From IMG/VR virus record IMGVR_UViG_3300028024_000077, positions 39,481 through 103,480 of that record: a stretch of 64,000 nt of DNA; one strand, written 5' to 3'. Position 1 is the first letter of the stretch; each line of letters begins with the position of its first letter. A program made the position numbers and the translations under genes. This document shows, one piece after another, positions 13,911 to 22,086 of this stretch. Source of the DNA: a virus. The notes under the pieces were generated by a model. The model had not been told where the DNA came from. It was given only the letters and a program-made list of their open reading frames with translations, and did no database searches.

Positions 13911-14367
13911 GCGGCTGAGTGCGTTTCTCGTAGATCACGTAGAGGACGATCACCACGAGAAAGGCCCAGGCGCCGGCCTCGCTAATGATGAGCGCGTGCG
14001 TGAACGTCAGCGGGTTGGGCTGATGCTGCGACCAGAGAAACCCGCAGGCTGCGAGCACGATGCCGCCGCTCGTCGTTGCGAGCAGCGCGCCGAGTAGCGC
14101 CCACCAGTCGATGCCGAGGTTGGTTAGCCGGTCTTCCAGCCAGGTCTGAACCATGTTGCCCACGACATATCCGACAGCCAATGCCCAGACGCCGGCGACC
14201 GACCACCACATGCACTGACTGAAATGCCAGTCGCCGGTTGTGTGGAAGAGGATCAGAGAGAGAACCAGACCGACAAGAGCGCCGGCGGCTGTTACCAGCG
14301 CGCCGATGCCCAAGAAGGCGAGGTAGATGATCGGCTTGATATCGACATCCACCATGACCGGCGTCAC
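13903..14367 (-). CDS. Membrane protein, four predicted helices (154 aa)
   Basis: GTG start at 14367 overlaps the previous stop (GTGA); ATG 14355 is possible. Four hydrophobic segments: about 11-40, 49-72, 84-110 and 124-146. No family recognised. A membrane role such as exclusion or lysis timing is inferred only from topology. Confidence 0.65.
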   Translation of the reverse strand: MTPVMVDVDIKPIIYLAFLGIGALVTAAGALVGLVLSLILFHTTGDWHFSQCMWWSVAGVWALAVGYVVGNMVQTWLEDRLTNLGIDWWALLGALLATTSGGIVLAACGFLWSQHQPNPLTFTHALIISEAGAWAFLVVIVLYVIYEKRTQPHD

Positions 14368-14867
14368 AGACCGGCTTTGTCGAGCTGGCGCTCGATGCGC
14401 TTCGCTAGATCTTCGGCGGCGCTCTTGCTGTAATCGGCTCGCTGACGATCGATCAGAAAGGCATTGATGCGATCGGCGACCGCGCCCGGCGACTTCCTGT
14501 CACGTTCGGAATAGGCATCGCTCATGAACAGATAATAGGCTTCGCGACTAGTCAGGCCGAAGAACTCGGTGACGGCCTCCCAGCCTTCGAAAACCTTGCC
14601 CGAGCTGTTCTTGTAAATGGGATGCCCATCGCCGTCGGAATCGACATCGATCGTGAAGCCACGCTTCGTGAACCAGGGCGTTGTGCCGGCGTAGCCGCAG
14701 GCGCATGCAGTTGTCCCGCAGGACTTTACTTCCTGCCAGTCCGAGAGATCGAACTTGGCAACCTTAACGACGCCGTTCTGAGAAAGCACCATCTGACGGC
14801 GCTTGATGCTCTGCAGCAGTCCGAACATTTGATCGAGCCGCTCGATGTGATGGGAACGTAATTTCAC
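14364..14867 (-). CDS. Conserved-type phage protein with CGTTACACGYAG motif (167 aa)
   Basis: The motif SCGTTACACGYAG (residues about 49-61) is of a kind found in a family of unknown phage and plasmid proteins. The rest holds a WEAVTEFFGL segment and helical C-terminus. First gene of the leftward set, starting about 57 bases from an N4 operator at 14925 that also faces the gene at 15027. Function unknown. Confidence 0.65.
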   Translation of the reverse strand: MKLRSHHIERLDQMFGLLQSIKRRQMVLSQNGVVKVAKFDLSDWQEVKSCGTTACACGYAGTTPWFTKRGFTIDVDSDGDGHPIYKNSSGKVFEGWEAVTEFFGLTSREAYYLFMSDAYSERDRKSPGAVADRINAFLIDRQRADYSKSAAEDLAKRIERQLDKAGL

Positions 14868-14924
14868 TTTGACCTCTCAATGTGTGTGTGCGCGTGATTG
14901 CGCCCGTTGCAAGTGTATTATAGT

Positions 14925-14936
14925 AAGTGATTACTT
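14925..14936. promoter_or_regulatory. Operator-like site (N4) between divergent genes
   Basis: AAGT-gatt-ACTT. It lies between the leftward start at 14867 and the rightward start at 15027, so it can serve both. Confidence 0.6.
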
Positions 14937-15026
14937 ATCTTTCGTGGGAAATGTCAAGATCCCCAAAGCGCCTCATTGCGCTCTCCCAAGATCGCAGGTA
15001 ATGAACGGAGACCAAGGGAGGTTAGC

Positions 15027-15215
15027 ATGTCGAAATTCATCTCCGATCGGCACTTAGAGATCCTATACACGCGCATGCCGCGCGCCGTGCCACTGAGCGA
15101 GTTCCCGCGCCTGATCCGTCATATCCGGGCCCGCCATAACCGCGAGGTGGCCGCCGTGTGCCGGCAAATGTCGCTGCGCCTGGCTGAACGCGCGATACCG
15201 CCGACGGCGCACTAA
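15027..15215 (+). CDS. Small basic phage protein (62 aa)
   Basis: GGGAGG ribosome site ahead of ATG 15027; the frame extends upstream to 14976 without support. Rich in Arg and His (LIRHIRARHNREVAAVCRQM). Converges with the leftward gene ending at 15212. Function unknown. Confidence 0.6.
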   Translation: MSKFISDRHLEILYTRMPRAVPLSEFPRLIRHIRARHNREVAAVCRQMSLRLAERAIPPTAH

Positions 15216-15643
15216 TCGGCCGGCCGCATCCGCTTGGTGAGGCCCTTGCTCATCAGCAGGGTCAGACCATAGTCATGAGCGACGATCCGGCCTTTGTAGC
15301 GCCCGAAATTCTCGGGCTTGAGATCGGTCATATAGGCAGGCACTTTGAAGCCCCTGGGGAAATCCTTTAGGGGTTTCGTTTTGGCCATGATCAAGACCGT
15401 GCCGGTGATCGAGATCGAGTGGACAGGTGCGAACCACTTAGCGTGTTCCGTGAATTGCACCTCTTGCCAGATCTCACTCTCCAGAATGTTCTGGAATGAG
15501 CCAGCCACGTCCTCGACCTTCACCACATAGCGCGGCAGCAGGGCGCAATCATAGACCTGCCGCGCCGACCCGCCGCCGAGCTTGTCGCCTAGCAGGGTAG
15601 CAAACAGATCCTGGGTCGCGACCGTTCCGAATTCGTTTCTCAT
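15212..15643 (-). CDS. Minimal protein-kinase-like protein (143 aa)
   Basis: A glycine-loop-like LGGGSARQVY (22-31), a candidate ATP lysine in VVKVE (K42), a conserved Glu near 55-57, DLKPENFG (107-114) in the place of the catalytic loop and HDYG (123-126) in the place of DFG. This is about half the size of a normal kinase. Phage genomes carry similar small kinase-fold proteins; whether it transfers phosphate is unknown. Just downstream of the nucleotide-kinase-like gene. Confidence 0.6.
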   Translation of the reverse strand: MRNEFGTVATQDLFATLLGDKLGGGSARQVYDCALLPRYVVKVEDVAGSFQNILESEIWQEVQFTEHAKWFAPVHSISITGTVLIMAKTKPLKDFPRGFKVPAYMTDLKPENFGRYKGRIVAHDYGLTLLMSKGLTKRMRPAD

Positions 15644-15646
15644 GGC

Positions 15647-16255
15647 TCAGTCCTTGCTGTAGGTGCAGAGCTTGATGGCCGCCATTGCCGTCAAGATTTC
15701 GTCGCGGAAGGCGATGACGCTGTTTTCGTCAGGCTCGACGCCGAACGGCAGCGGATTGCGAACGGTGAGGCTCACATAGCTGCGATCGTATTGGTCGAAG
15801 TCATAGGGCGAGGGCGCGCAGCCGTCGCGCACGATCTCCATGACGACGCCGCGCGAGTGCTTGCGATAGGTGAGACCCTGAACCTTGCGAACGGAGCCGA
15901 AGCTATAGCCATGCTGCCGGTGGCCGGCCGGCAAGCTCGCCCAATGCTCCTCGGCGATGCGAAGTGCGGCTTCGGGAAGGATCTGCTCGCTGTAACGCTC
16001 CTCGAACAGCTTGCCCGCCGTTCCGAGCAGGTCGCGAACCTGGTAGGTTTCGCCGCAAACGGTCACGTATTCAGCCTTGCCGGCCTGGGTCGTGACCTGT
16101 GCTTCGGTCAGACCATACATGATCTTGCAAACGTCTCGGAGCGGCCGGCCATCGTCGATCGGGGAGATCCCGCAAGCTTCGAGGATCTTCTGGGCAGTCG
16201 ATTTGCCGGAGTTGGGGTTGCCGCAGAGGGCAATCATAATAGGTAAGTCAGTCAT
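15647..16255 (-). CDS. P-loop deoxynucleoside monophosphate kinase-like protein (202 aa)
   Basis: Walker A GNPNSGKS at residues 12-19 right at the N-terminus, and a GETYQVRDLLGTAGK block typical of phage dNMP kinase-like proteins. It would help supply dNTPs for phage DNA. The ATG at 16255 lies inside the operator at 16245; ATG 16237 (MIALCGN) is a plausible alternative. Neither has a clear ribosome site, so a leaderless message is possible. Confidence 0.6.
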   Translation of the reverse strand: MTDLPIMIALCGNPNSGKSTAQKILEACGISPIDDGRPLRDVCKIMYGLTEAQVTTQAGKAEYVTVCGETYQVRDLLGTAGKLFEERYSEQILPEAALRIAEEHWASLPAGHRQHGYSFGSVRKVQGLTYRKHSRGVVMEIVRDGCAPSPYDFDQYDRSYVSLTVRNPLPFGVEPDENSVIAFRDEILTAMAAIKLCTYSKD

Positions 16256-16260
16256 TACTT
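16245..16260 (-). promoter_or_regulatory. Operator-like site (N8), leftward
   Basis: Exact AAGT-N8-ACTT on the plus strand. Read on the minus strand it is followed by a TATTAT-like element and the start of the gene at 16255. Confidence 0.65.
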
Positions 16261-16270
16261 ACTTTTTCCA

Positions 16271-16546
16271 TTAAACGGATAGGTTGTCAAGTAGCTCTTG
16301 AGCGCGTTTCATCGCCTCGGCTGCGATTTCGGGATCATTCATCGCCTCGTTGATCGCCAGCGTCAGCTTGATGGCGCCCTGGCCTGCCGGCGTCCGGTGG
16401 TTAACCGGCAGATGAATGTCCAGGTGCTTCTCATCGGAGATGATGACGACGCCGCTGTCACGCGGGACGGCAAAGAGGGTGATGTCGAAGAGCAGGAAGA
16501 GACGACGCAGGGCGTTCCAAAGCAAATAGGCTATTCTAGCTCGCAC
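16271..16546 (-). CDS. Small phage protein, unknown function (91 aa)
   Basis: GTG start overlapping the previous gene by 11 bases. Hydrophobic/basic N-terminus (AYLLWNALRRLFLLFDITLF), possibly membrane-associated, then a small alpha/beta domain. No family recognised. Confidence 0.6.
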   Translation of the reverse strand: MRARIAYLLWNALRRLFLLFDITLFAVPRDSGVVIISDEKHLDIHLPVNHRTPAGQGAIKLTLAINEAMNDPEIAAEAMKRAQELLDNLSV

Positions 16547-16727
16547 GTTGCGGCGCCCCCTGAGTCTTGCCGCGCAGCTTGTTGATTAGCCGGGCCTGAG
16601 CCTCGACCTTCTCGGACAGCTCGCGGTTCTGCTTCCGCAGATAGTCTGCTTCCGCCAAGGACATGCCATTGGACTGGAAGAGGTGGAGGTGGGCAGGGCA
16701 CTTCTGGCAAAAACGTTCGGTGGTCAT
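16536..16727 (-). CDS. Small zinc-motif coiled-coil protein (63 aa)
   Basis: Starts MTTERFCQKCPAHLHLF, a CxxC...H possible metal site, followed by a heptad-like helix (LRKQNRELSEKVEAQARLI). This frame was chosen over an overlapping 67-residue Pro-rich frame. Coupled to neighbours. Confidence 0.6.
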   Translation of the reverse strand: MTTERFCQKCPAHLHLFQSNGMSLAEADYLRKQNRELSEKVEAQARLINKLRGKTQGAPQRAS

Positions 16728-17011
16728 TCATCACCCTGAAGATCTGCGAGCAGCTTCTGGCGCTCTTCCGGCGACAGGCTGGCGATCTTGGCTTTGAGGT
16801 TGGAAACGGTGCGAACCTGGCGCGGCCGGCCGGCGCGGACTGCTGCCGCGTCTTCCTTTAGCTTCTCCCAGTCCGCCTGCATCACCAACATTTCGATGAT
16901 CTCGTTCTGGGAGATGCGGAGCGTCTTCTTGCCCTCTTTCAGCTTGGCGCGGGCCATGGGGCCGATCACAAGAGAGGAACGTCCCTTTTTGCTGTCTTCT
17001 TCATTCTGCAT
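16724..17011 (-). CDS. Small basic helical protein, possible DNA-binding (95 aa)
   Basis: GRSSLVIGPMARAKLKEGKK and TLRISQNEIIEMLV could form a ribbon-helix-helix-like unit, followed by a charged tail. First gene of a leftward group; a weak operator half-site (AAGT at 17027) lies just upstream. Candidate regulator; the fold assignment is uncertain. Confidence 0.55.
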   Translation of the reverse strand: MQNEEDSKKGRSSLVIGPMARAKLKEGKKTLRISQNEIIEMLVMQADWEKLKEDAAAVRAGRPRQVRTVSNLKAKIASLSPEERQKLLADLQGDE

Positions 17012-17068
17012 CTAAATTACTACTCCAAGTAAGACGCTATCTCGATATGAGATTAAGCATCATTTCTG

Positions 17069-18586
17069 TCAATGCGCTATTTTCTTCAAACCCAGCGCAT
17101 CAAAATTAAAATCGCTGCCAATTGGCAGGACGTTTTCGGCAAAGCCCGGCGTGCCGTCGATAATGGCAAAGCGCGTGAGGGCGTGGTCGCGGAGATGGTT
17201 GTTGAAGGGATCGGTGAAATCGATCACCAGGCAGACGTTCGGCGGGATCACCTTGGCGCGCAGCCCGCGCCCGACCCGCTGCCGGAGCTGGATCTCCGCC
17301 TTGCCGCCGCCGGCGAGGATCACCATACCGACCGCTGGCACGTCCACGCCTACGTCAAGAATGGTTGAGCCGATCAAGACCTGGATATCGCCGCGCTTGA
17401 GCTTCGCCAGCGTTGCCGCGCGCTTGTCCTGACTGGATTCCCCAAAGATGTATTCGACGCGGACGCCAGCCGAGGCGATCATCTGCTTGAGGATGGCGCC
17501 GTGTTCCTTTCGGGAGACCAGGATCATGACCGGCAGGCCGTATTTGGTCGCGCGCACCGCCTCGATCGCGATCTGCTGGTTGCGCCAGGTGTTTTTGACG
17601 ATGCCGAGATCATAGGCACGCTGATAGGATGAGGTGCGCCGGACGCCGGTGGGCGCCTCCGGCTGCTTGATCCGCTTGAAGTAGGGGGTAGCCAAGATCC
17701 CGCGCCCAATCAGCATCTCTTCCGAGATCTCGATGCCGACTGGGCCGAAGGCCGCCATCAGGCGCATATTGCGCTCTTCGTCGGCGGACATGAATGGCGT
17801 CGCAGTCAGCGCCAGGCGGTAATGCGCGTTCCGGCAGTGGCGGGCGATCTCGTAATAGCTGCTGCCGCCGGCCTCGTGCGCTTCCTCGCCGATCAGGAAT
17901 TCCATGTATTCGAGAAGCTTGATGGTCTTGGCGCGCACGATGCGCTGGCGCTCGGCTTGCTCCGCGTTCATGTCGTCGGTGGGTTCGGCCTGGCGAGCAA
18001 CCAGAGTCTGCACCATGCCGACATTGATGCCGCGCCGGGGTTCCCAGACGCTGTCGCCCAGCACGCCGACGTTCAGCCCCATCCCCTCGAACGCTTCTTT
18101 CATCTGATACATGAGAACGGAGCGCGTCGTGAGAAATAGCGTGGGGCGCTTGATGCGCGCATAGGCGAGCTTCGCTATCCGGCTCTTGCCGCCGCCGGTC
18201 GCGATGCGGGCGATCATGCTGCGGTGTTTCAGCAGCTTGCGGACGGTCTCCGGCTGGTAGTCATAGCGCGGATCTTCTTCGAAGGGATCGACGATGGGGT
18301 TTTCGGGCCCGAGAGCTTCCGGCGCCTTGGGGCGGACAAGCTGCACGTTGTAGCCGCGCCGCTTGAGGTCGCTATAGACCAGGTGGACGAAACCCATGGG
18401 GAAGCTGCCCGACCGATAGTCGAAGAAGCTCGATCGACCATCCCAGCTATGGGACTTGTAGGCGTCCGAATACTCAGCGCCCTCGACCTTGTAGGAGAGC
18501 AACTGAGAGACCTTCAGCTTGGTGTCGCGGTCGGCATTCAGCAGCTTTGCGTGAATGGCGTTATGCGCGATCTGTAAAACGCTCAA
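17069..18586 (-). CDS. SF2 DNA helicase, UvsW/RAD25-like (505 aa)
   Basis: Walker A ATGGGKS (129-135), EEAH box (234-237) in place of DEAH, TATP (261-264), and motif VI RQRVGRGLR near residue 450. The N-terminal about 110 residues (SHSWDGR, FPMGFVHLV) resemble the T4 UvsW N-terminal domain. UvsW-type enzymes unwind branched DNA and promote fork regression in phage replication and repair. Starts downstream of two operators at 18624 and 18665; the latter reads into a TATAAT box on the minus strand. Confidence 0.85.
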   Translation of the reverse strand: MSVLQIAHNAIHAKLLNADRDTKLKVSQLLSYKVEGAEYSDAYKSHSWDGRSSFFDYRSGSFPMGFVHLVYSDLKRRGYNVQLVRPKAPEALGPENPIVDPFEEDPRYDYQPETVRKLLKHRSMIARIATGGGKSRIAKLAYARIKRPTLFLTTRSVLMYQMKEAFEGMGLNVGVLGDSVWEPRRGINVGMVQTLVARQAEPTDDMNAEQAERQRIVRAKTIKLLEYMEFLIGEEAHEAGGSSYYEIARHCRNAHYRLALTATPFMSADEERNMRLMAAFGPVGIEISEEMLIGRGILATPYFKRIKQPEAPTGVRRTSSYQRAYDLGIVKNTWRNQQIAIEAVRATKYGLPVMILVSRKEHGAILKQMIASAGVRVEYIFGESSQDKRAATLAKLKRGDIQVLIGSTILDVGVDVPAVGMVILAGGGKAEIQLRQRVGRGLRAKVIPPNVCLVIDFTDPFNNHLRDHALTRFAIIDGTPGFAENVLPIGSDFNFDALGLKKIAH

Positions 18587-18623
18587 AATATCTCCTTGAG
18601 AAAGCGCCTTTTCATGGTAGGAT

Positions 18624-18639
18624 AAGTCACCATTTACTT
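18624..18639. promoter_or_regulatory. Operator-like site (N8) between helicase and ParB genes
   Basis: AAGT-caccattt-ACTT with ATA before and ATT after. It lies 38 bases from the helicase start. Confidence 0.65.
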
Positions 18640-18659
18640 ATTAAACGGCGCGATTTAAG

Positions 18660-18680
18660 ATTATAAGTCAGCGCTTACTT
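18660..18680 (-). promoter_or_regulatory. Operator-like site fused to a -10 box, leftward promoter
   Basis: On the minus strand: AAGT-aagcgctg-ACTTATAAT. The TATAAT box (18665 to 18660) would start transcription toward the helicase. Confidence 0.65.
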
Positions 18681-18709
18681 TGCAACAAGAGCAAAAACGC
18701 ATCAAAACT

Positions 18710-19354
18710 ATGAAAAGCGCAGAAATTGACCCGCGACGTTTGAAGCCAAATCGCTGGAACACGAACGTCGTCAGCCCAGACAACGAGAAGAAGCTGGACG
18801 AAAGCCTCCGGCGCCTCGGCGTCTTCAAGCCCGTCCTCGTGCGGACACTACCCAATGATGATCTGGAGATCATCGGCGGCGCGCACCGCGTCGAAAGCGC
18901 GATCCGCATCGGGCTCAAATCCATCCCAGTCGTCAACCTCGGCGAGATCGACGACCACAAGGCCAAGGAGATCGGCCTGGTCGATAATGGCCGCTACGGC
19001 GCCGATGACGTGGTTAGCCTGGCCGAGCTGATGAGCGAGCTGGGCAGTGCCGCCGACCTCGCCAGCTTCCTGCCCTATACCGACGCCGAGATGACAGCGA
19101 TCTTTTCCTCGACCGACATCGACCTCGACATGCTCGATGGCAGCGATGATGACGAGGCCCCGCTGGCGCCCATTGAGACCGCGCTGAAGACCCACACCAT
19201 CATGCGCTTCAAAGTCCCGCTGGGCGACGCCGAGCGCCTCCAGGAAGCCATTGAGAGCGTCATGAAACGCCAGGGCTTCACCGACAGCGACGATCTGACC
19301 AATGCCGGCGACGCGCTCGTCTGGCTCTTTAATGAATACCTGAAAGGCGAATGA
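18710..19354 (+). CDS. ParB/Srx-domain protein 1 (214 aa)
   Basis: ATG 18710 is preferred over a TTG at 18680 that lies in the operator. GGAHR at residues 56-60 is the ParB/sulfiredoxin nucleotide-site motif, preceded by DIxRLKPNRWN-like sequence. The C-terminal half is acidic and short, without an obvious DNA-binding HTH. Phage ParB-like proteins occur near terminases and DNA-modification genes; plasmid-type partition is unlikely because no ParA is present. First gene of a seven-gene overlapping cluster. Confidence 0.75.
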   Translation: MKSAEIDPRRLKPNRWNTNVVSPDNEKKLDESLRRLGVFKPVLVRTLPNDDLEIIGGAHRVESAIRIGLKSIPVVNLGEIDDHKAKEIGLVDNGRYGADDVVSLAELMSELGSAADLASFLPYTDAEMTAIFSSTDIDLDMLDGSDDDEAPLAPIETALKTHTIMRFKVPLGDAERLQEAIESVMKRQGFTDSDDLTNAGDALVWLFNEYLKGE

Positions 19355-19355
19355 C

Positions 19356-19514
19356 ATGCGCGGCTATCGCGACTGTAAGACCTGCGCTCACCAGCGCACC
19401 GCCAAGTGCCTTCCCTGCACAAGCGGCCAGAACTTCGAACCCAAGGAGATCGAGGAGCTGGATTTCGAGAACGACACCCTGAATTTCGAGGACTTCGATG
19501 GCGACCAAGACTAA
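19356..19514 (+). CDS. Zinc-binding micro-protein (52 aa)
   Basis: ATG one base after the ParB stop. CKTC and CLPC flank a 10-residue linker near the N-terminus, giving a four-cysteine zinc site; the C-terminal half is very acidic (IEELDFENDTLNFEDFDGD). Overlaps the second ParB gene by 17 bases. Probably an adaptor in the same complex or process (inference). Confidence 0.6.
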   Translation: MRGYRDCKTCAHQRTAKCLPCTSGQNFEPKEIEELDFENDTLNFEDFDGDQD

Positions 19515-20199
19515 GAGCGGCGCACGCGACGTGGTGGAGCTGGCCGGCGAGCTGCGGCCGGACTATCCGCTTGAGAAGCTGATCCCCTACGAGAACAACA
19601 CCAAGATCCACGCCGAAGAGCAGGTCGAGCTGTTGGCGAAGCTGATCCTGGAGAATGGCTTCACCGATCCGATCCTGGTCAACAAGAAGGGCGTGATCAT
19701 CGCCGGCCATGGACGGCGTCTGGCCATGCTGAAGCTCGGCTACAAGACGATCCCGGCCTTCGTCGCCACCAACTTGACGCCGACACAGGAGCGGGCTCTC
19801 CGCATCTCCCACAACAAGGCCAGCTCGTCCAAATACGACACCGAGAAAATGGCCTTTGAGATCCGAGGCTTGAGCGACGATGGCTACGACATTTCGGGCC
19901 TTGGCCTGGAAGGTAAGGAAATCGAGTTCATGAGCGGCGATCTCGACGTGATAGACGAGAGCGCCTTTGCCGATGACATCGTCGATGCGGTCGAGCGTCA
20001 GAACGAGGAGAGCCAGGAGAATATCGACCGCGTCGATGCTGGCGAGATCCCGGTTTGGCGTGCCCTCGGCTTCAAAACGATCGCCAAGCACCGCGAGAAG
20101 CTGGTCAACGAGTTCATACGCCGCATCGAGAACGAGACCGGCAAGCAGGGCGGCGAAGCCTTGGCGCATTTCATCAGCCAGGTCACGGAGACAGTATGA
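19498..20199 (+). CDS. ParB/Srx-domain protein 2 (233 aa)
   Basis: AGHGRR at 69-74 is a canonical ParB box; the order PLEKLIPYENNTKIH, VELLAKLI, GFTDPILV is typical of the family. The remainder is helical and acidic. It differs clearly from ParB 1, so this is an old pair rather than a recent duplication. ParB-fold proteins bind or cut nucleotides or DNA; the exact activity is unknown. Confidence 0.75.
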   Translation: MATKTKSGARDVVELAGELRPDYPLEKLIPYENNTKIHAEEQVELLAKLILENGFTDPILVNKKGVIIAGHGRRLAMLKLGYKTIPAFVATNLTPTQERALRISHNKASSSKYDTEKMAFEIRGLSDDGYDISGLGLEGKEIEFMSGDLDVIDESAFADDIVDAVERQNEESQENIDRVDAGEIPVWRALGFKTIAKHREKLVNEFIRRIENETGKQGGEALAHFISQVTETV

Positions 20200-20507
20200 G
20201 CGACGAAAAGAAGATCGTCCGGCTCGTGCCGGTCGCCGAGCGCCTAGAACAAGAGAAGGAAGAGATCGCCGGCGACGACCAGAAGGAGCTGATCGCTTAC
20301 CTAGGGGAGCTGCTGGAGCGGGCCCGCGCCGGCGAGTTCGTCGGCATGGTCGCTATTGTGGATACGAAAGACAATGGCTTCTTCAAAATTAGCACCCAAT
20401 CGATGCTGGATAATGCCAGCCAGACGATCGGCGAGTTGGAGATTGTGAAGACCCAATTCATCCAAGCGATCAGTGATTTGGCGGTCGAAGAGGGGATTGA
20501 CCAGTGA
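20196..20507 (+). CDS. Small protein of ParB-ABC cluster, unknown function (103 aa)
   Basis: ATGA overlap with ParB 2 and with the ABC gene. Acidic N-terminal helix (RLEQEKEEIAGDDQKELIAY) followed by a small beta segment (GMVAIVDTKDNGFFKI). No family recognised; tight coupling suggests a shared role. Confidence 0.65.
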   Translation: MSDEKKIVRLVPVAERLEQEKEEIAGDDQKELIAYLGELLERARAGEFVGMVAIVDTKDNGFFKISTQSMLDNASQTIGELEIVKTQFIQAISDLAVEEGIDQ

Positions 20508-21145
20508 AATACCTGATCAGCAAGTCCTTTTCGACCACCGTCGAGCGCTCGCCGCGCGTGATCGAGGTCGCTGAAGCCTATGGCCTGGGTCTCAGCGATA
20601 AGGAATTCACCATCTACGACAACTTCGAGATCGAGGTGAAGCAAGGCGACGTGGTCTACATCACCGGCCAGAGCGGCTCGGGCAAGTCGCTGCTGCTGCG
20701 CGAGCTGGCCGCCCAGATGAAGGATGACGGCCTGAAGGTGGCCGACATCGAGGGCATCCAGTTCGACGACCGGCCGCTGATCGACCAGGTTGGCAAGAAC
20801 ATGACCGAGGCCAGTAACCTACTGAGCCAAGCCGGCGTGAATGACGCCTATTTGCAGATCCGCCGACCCAAGGAGCTGTCCGACGGCCAGCGCTACCGGC
20901 TACGCCTGGCCAAGCTGATCGAAAGCGGCGCCGAGGTGTGGGTCGCGGACGAATTCGGGGCGATCCTGGATCGCAACACCGCCAAGGTGGTCGCCTTCAA
21001 CATGCAAAAGATGGCGCGCAAGTTGGGCGCGACCCTGATCGTCGCCACCACTCACACCGACATGGAAGCCGAGCTTGGAGCCGACATCATGATCACCAAG
21101 CGCTTCAAAGAGCGGATCGACGTAAAGCGGGTAGAGAACGAATGA
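20504..21145 (+). CDS. Soluble ABC-type ATPase (213 aa), COG2401-like ATPase half
   Basis: Walker A GQSGSGKS (55-62), signature LSDGQ (125-129), Walker B VWVADE (145-150) and a TTH switch at about 176-178. No membrane partner is encoded. This ATPase followed by an acyltransferase matches COG2401, in which the two are fused; here they are adjacent genes overlapping by four bases. The pair probably forms one machine; its substrate is unknown. Confidence 0.75.
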   Translation: MKYLISKSFSTTVERSPRVIEVAEAYGLGLSDKEFTIYDNFEIEVKQGDVVYITGQSGSGKSLLLRELAAQMKDDGLKVADIEGIQFDDRPLIDQVGKNMTEASNLLSQAGVNDAYLQIRRPKELSDGQRYRLRLAKLIESGAEVWVADEFGAILDRNTAKVVAFNMQKMARKLGATLIVATTHTDMEAELGADIMITKRFKERIDVKRVENE

Positions 21146-22086
21146 CGCGATTAGAGCGTGCTGCAAGCCCGTCGCACGATTTGCCGTCTCTGACAACGGG
21201 TTTAGAGCTGGAGACGGTCGTAGAGCGTCGGGAGCGTGCTCGGGGCGTCTTCCCGATGCTTTCTGAGATGATCGTCGAGCGCGGGACGGCTGACGACTGG
21301 GAATTGCTCCACGAGCTGCACTATAAGTCGGAAGGCGGACTGTTTGGGCCGCATTACTGGCGCTGCTCACTCCGGGGCGAGACGATCGGTGTCATGGTCA
21401 TCTCCATGCCGCGCGGACTCCTGAAAGACCGCCATAACGTGTTCCCCAAACTCGCACCTGGCGGCGACACGAAGATGACCAACACCTACCGCTATGTTTT
21501 CGTGAACAAGAACTTCCGCCTGGTCTCGCGCCTGGTGGTGGATACGATGTTCCGGGGCATCGGCGTCGCCTACCGGATGCAGAATCTCGCCGCGCGCATG
21601 GAGGGCGCCAGGTATATCGAGATCCAGTCGTCGATGAGCAAATACAACCTCTTCGCCGAGAAGGCCGGCTTCCGGTTTGCTAAGCCCCGACGGGCCAACA
21701 AATACGAGCTGGGCCTAGAGATGTTCCGCCGGCACTTCCGGTCCTACCCCGGCGATCATCAGGCGATCATGCAGGAGATCAAGGCGCTCGATCCGAAGAT
21801 CCGCGAAAAGAAGATCGAGGAGCTGAAGGCGTTCTATTACCAGCACTCCGCCATGGAGCGCACGGGGTCGAACGGCCAGAAGGGGACAGAGCGGGTTGAA
21901 GCTCTCTCCGACGCTGCCCTGATCCGCAACCTGATCCAGATGTGCTTTTCCAGCCCGCTGTACGGCGTCTACACCAATCCCGACCACGGACGCCAGATCC
22001 CCGACCGGCTGCCGCTCACGGCCTTCGACAACCAGCCTGTGAACGCGCCCTTAGACCTGGAGAAGATCAAATGGCCTACGGTCTGA
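21142..22086 (+). CDS. GNAT-fold acyltransferase-like protein (314 aa)
   Basis: GETIGVMVISMP, then LVSRLVVDTMFRGIGVAYRM, which holds the GNAT acetyl-CoA loop (RGIGVAYRM), and YIEIQSSMSKYNLFAEKAGF. The layout resembles both COG2401 acyltransferases and Mu Mom-type DNA-modifying GNATs. The C-terminal 110 residues are helical. The first 100 bases carry TAGAGCGT/GCCGTCT words like the non-coding repeats. Partnered with the ABC ATPase. Target unknown. Confidence 0.7.
   Translation: MTRLERAASPSHDLPSLTTGLELETVVERRERARGVFPMLSEMIVERGTADDWELLHELHYKSEGGLFGPHYWRCSLRGETIGVMVISMPRGLLKDRHNVFPKLAPGGDTKMTNTYRYVFVNKNFRLVSRLVVDTMFRGIGVAYRMQNLAARMEGARYIEIQSSMSKYNLFAEKAGFRFAKPRRANKYELGLEMFRRHFRSYPGDHQAIMQEIKALDPKIREKKIEELKAFYYQHSAMERTGSNGQKGTERVEALSDAALIRNLIQMCFSSPLYGVYTNPDHGRQIPDRLPLTAFDNQPVNAPLDLEKIKWPTV

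Noticed and set aside
16531-16734. 67-codon minus-strand Pro-rich frame
   Set aside because: The overlapping 16536-16727 frame has a CxxC motif and a regular coiled coil and fits the gene coupling.
19075-20169. 364-codon minus-strand open frame opposite the ParB genes
   Set aside because: A shadow of GC-rich third positions; the plus strand has ParB motifs and overlapping gene ends.
18710-20199. Plasmid-type partition system
   Set aside because: Two ParB-like genes but no ParA ATPase; the neighbouring ATPase is ABC-type, and an integrase is present.
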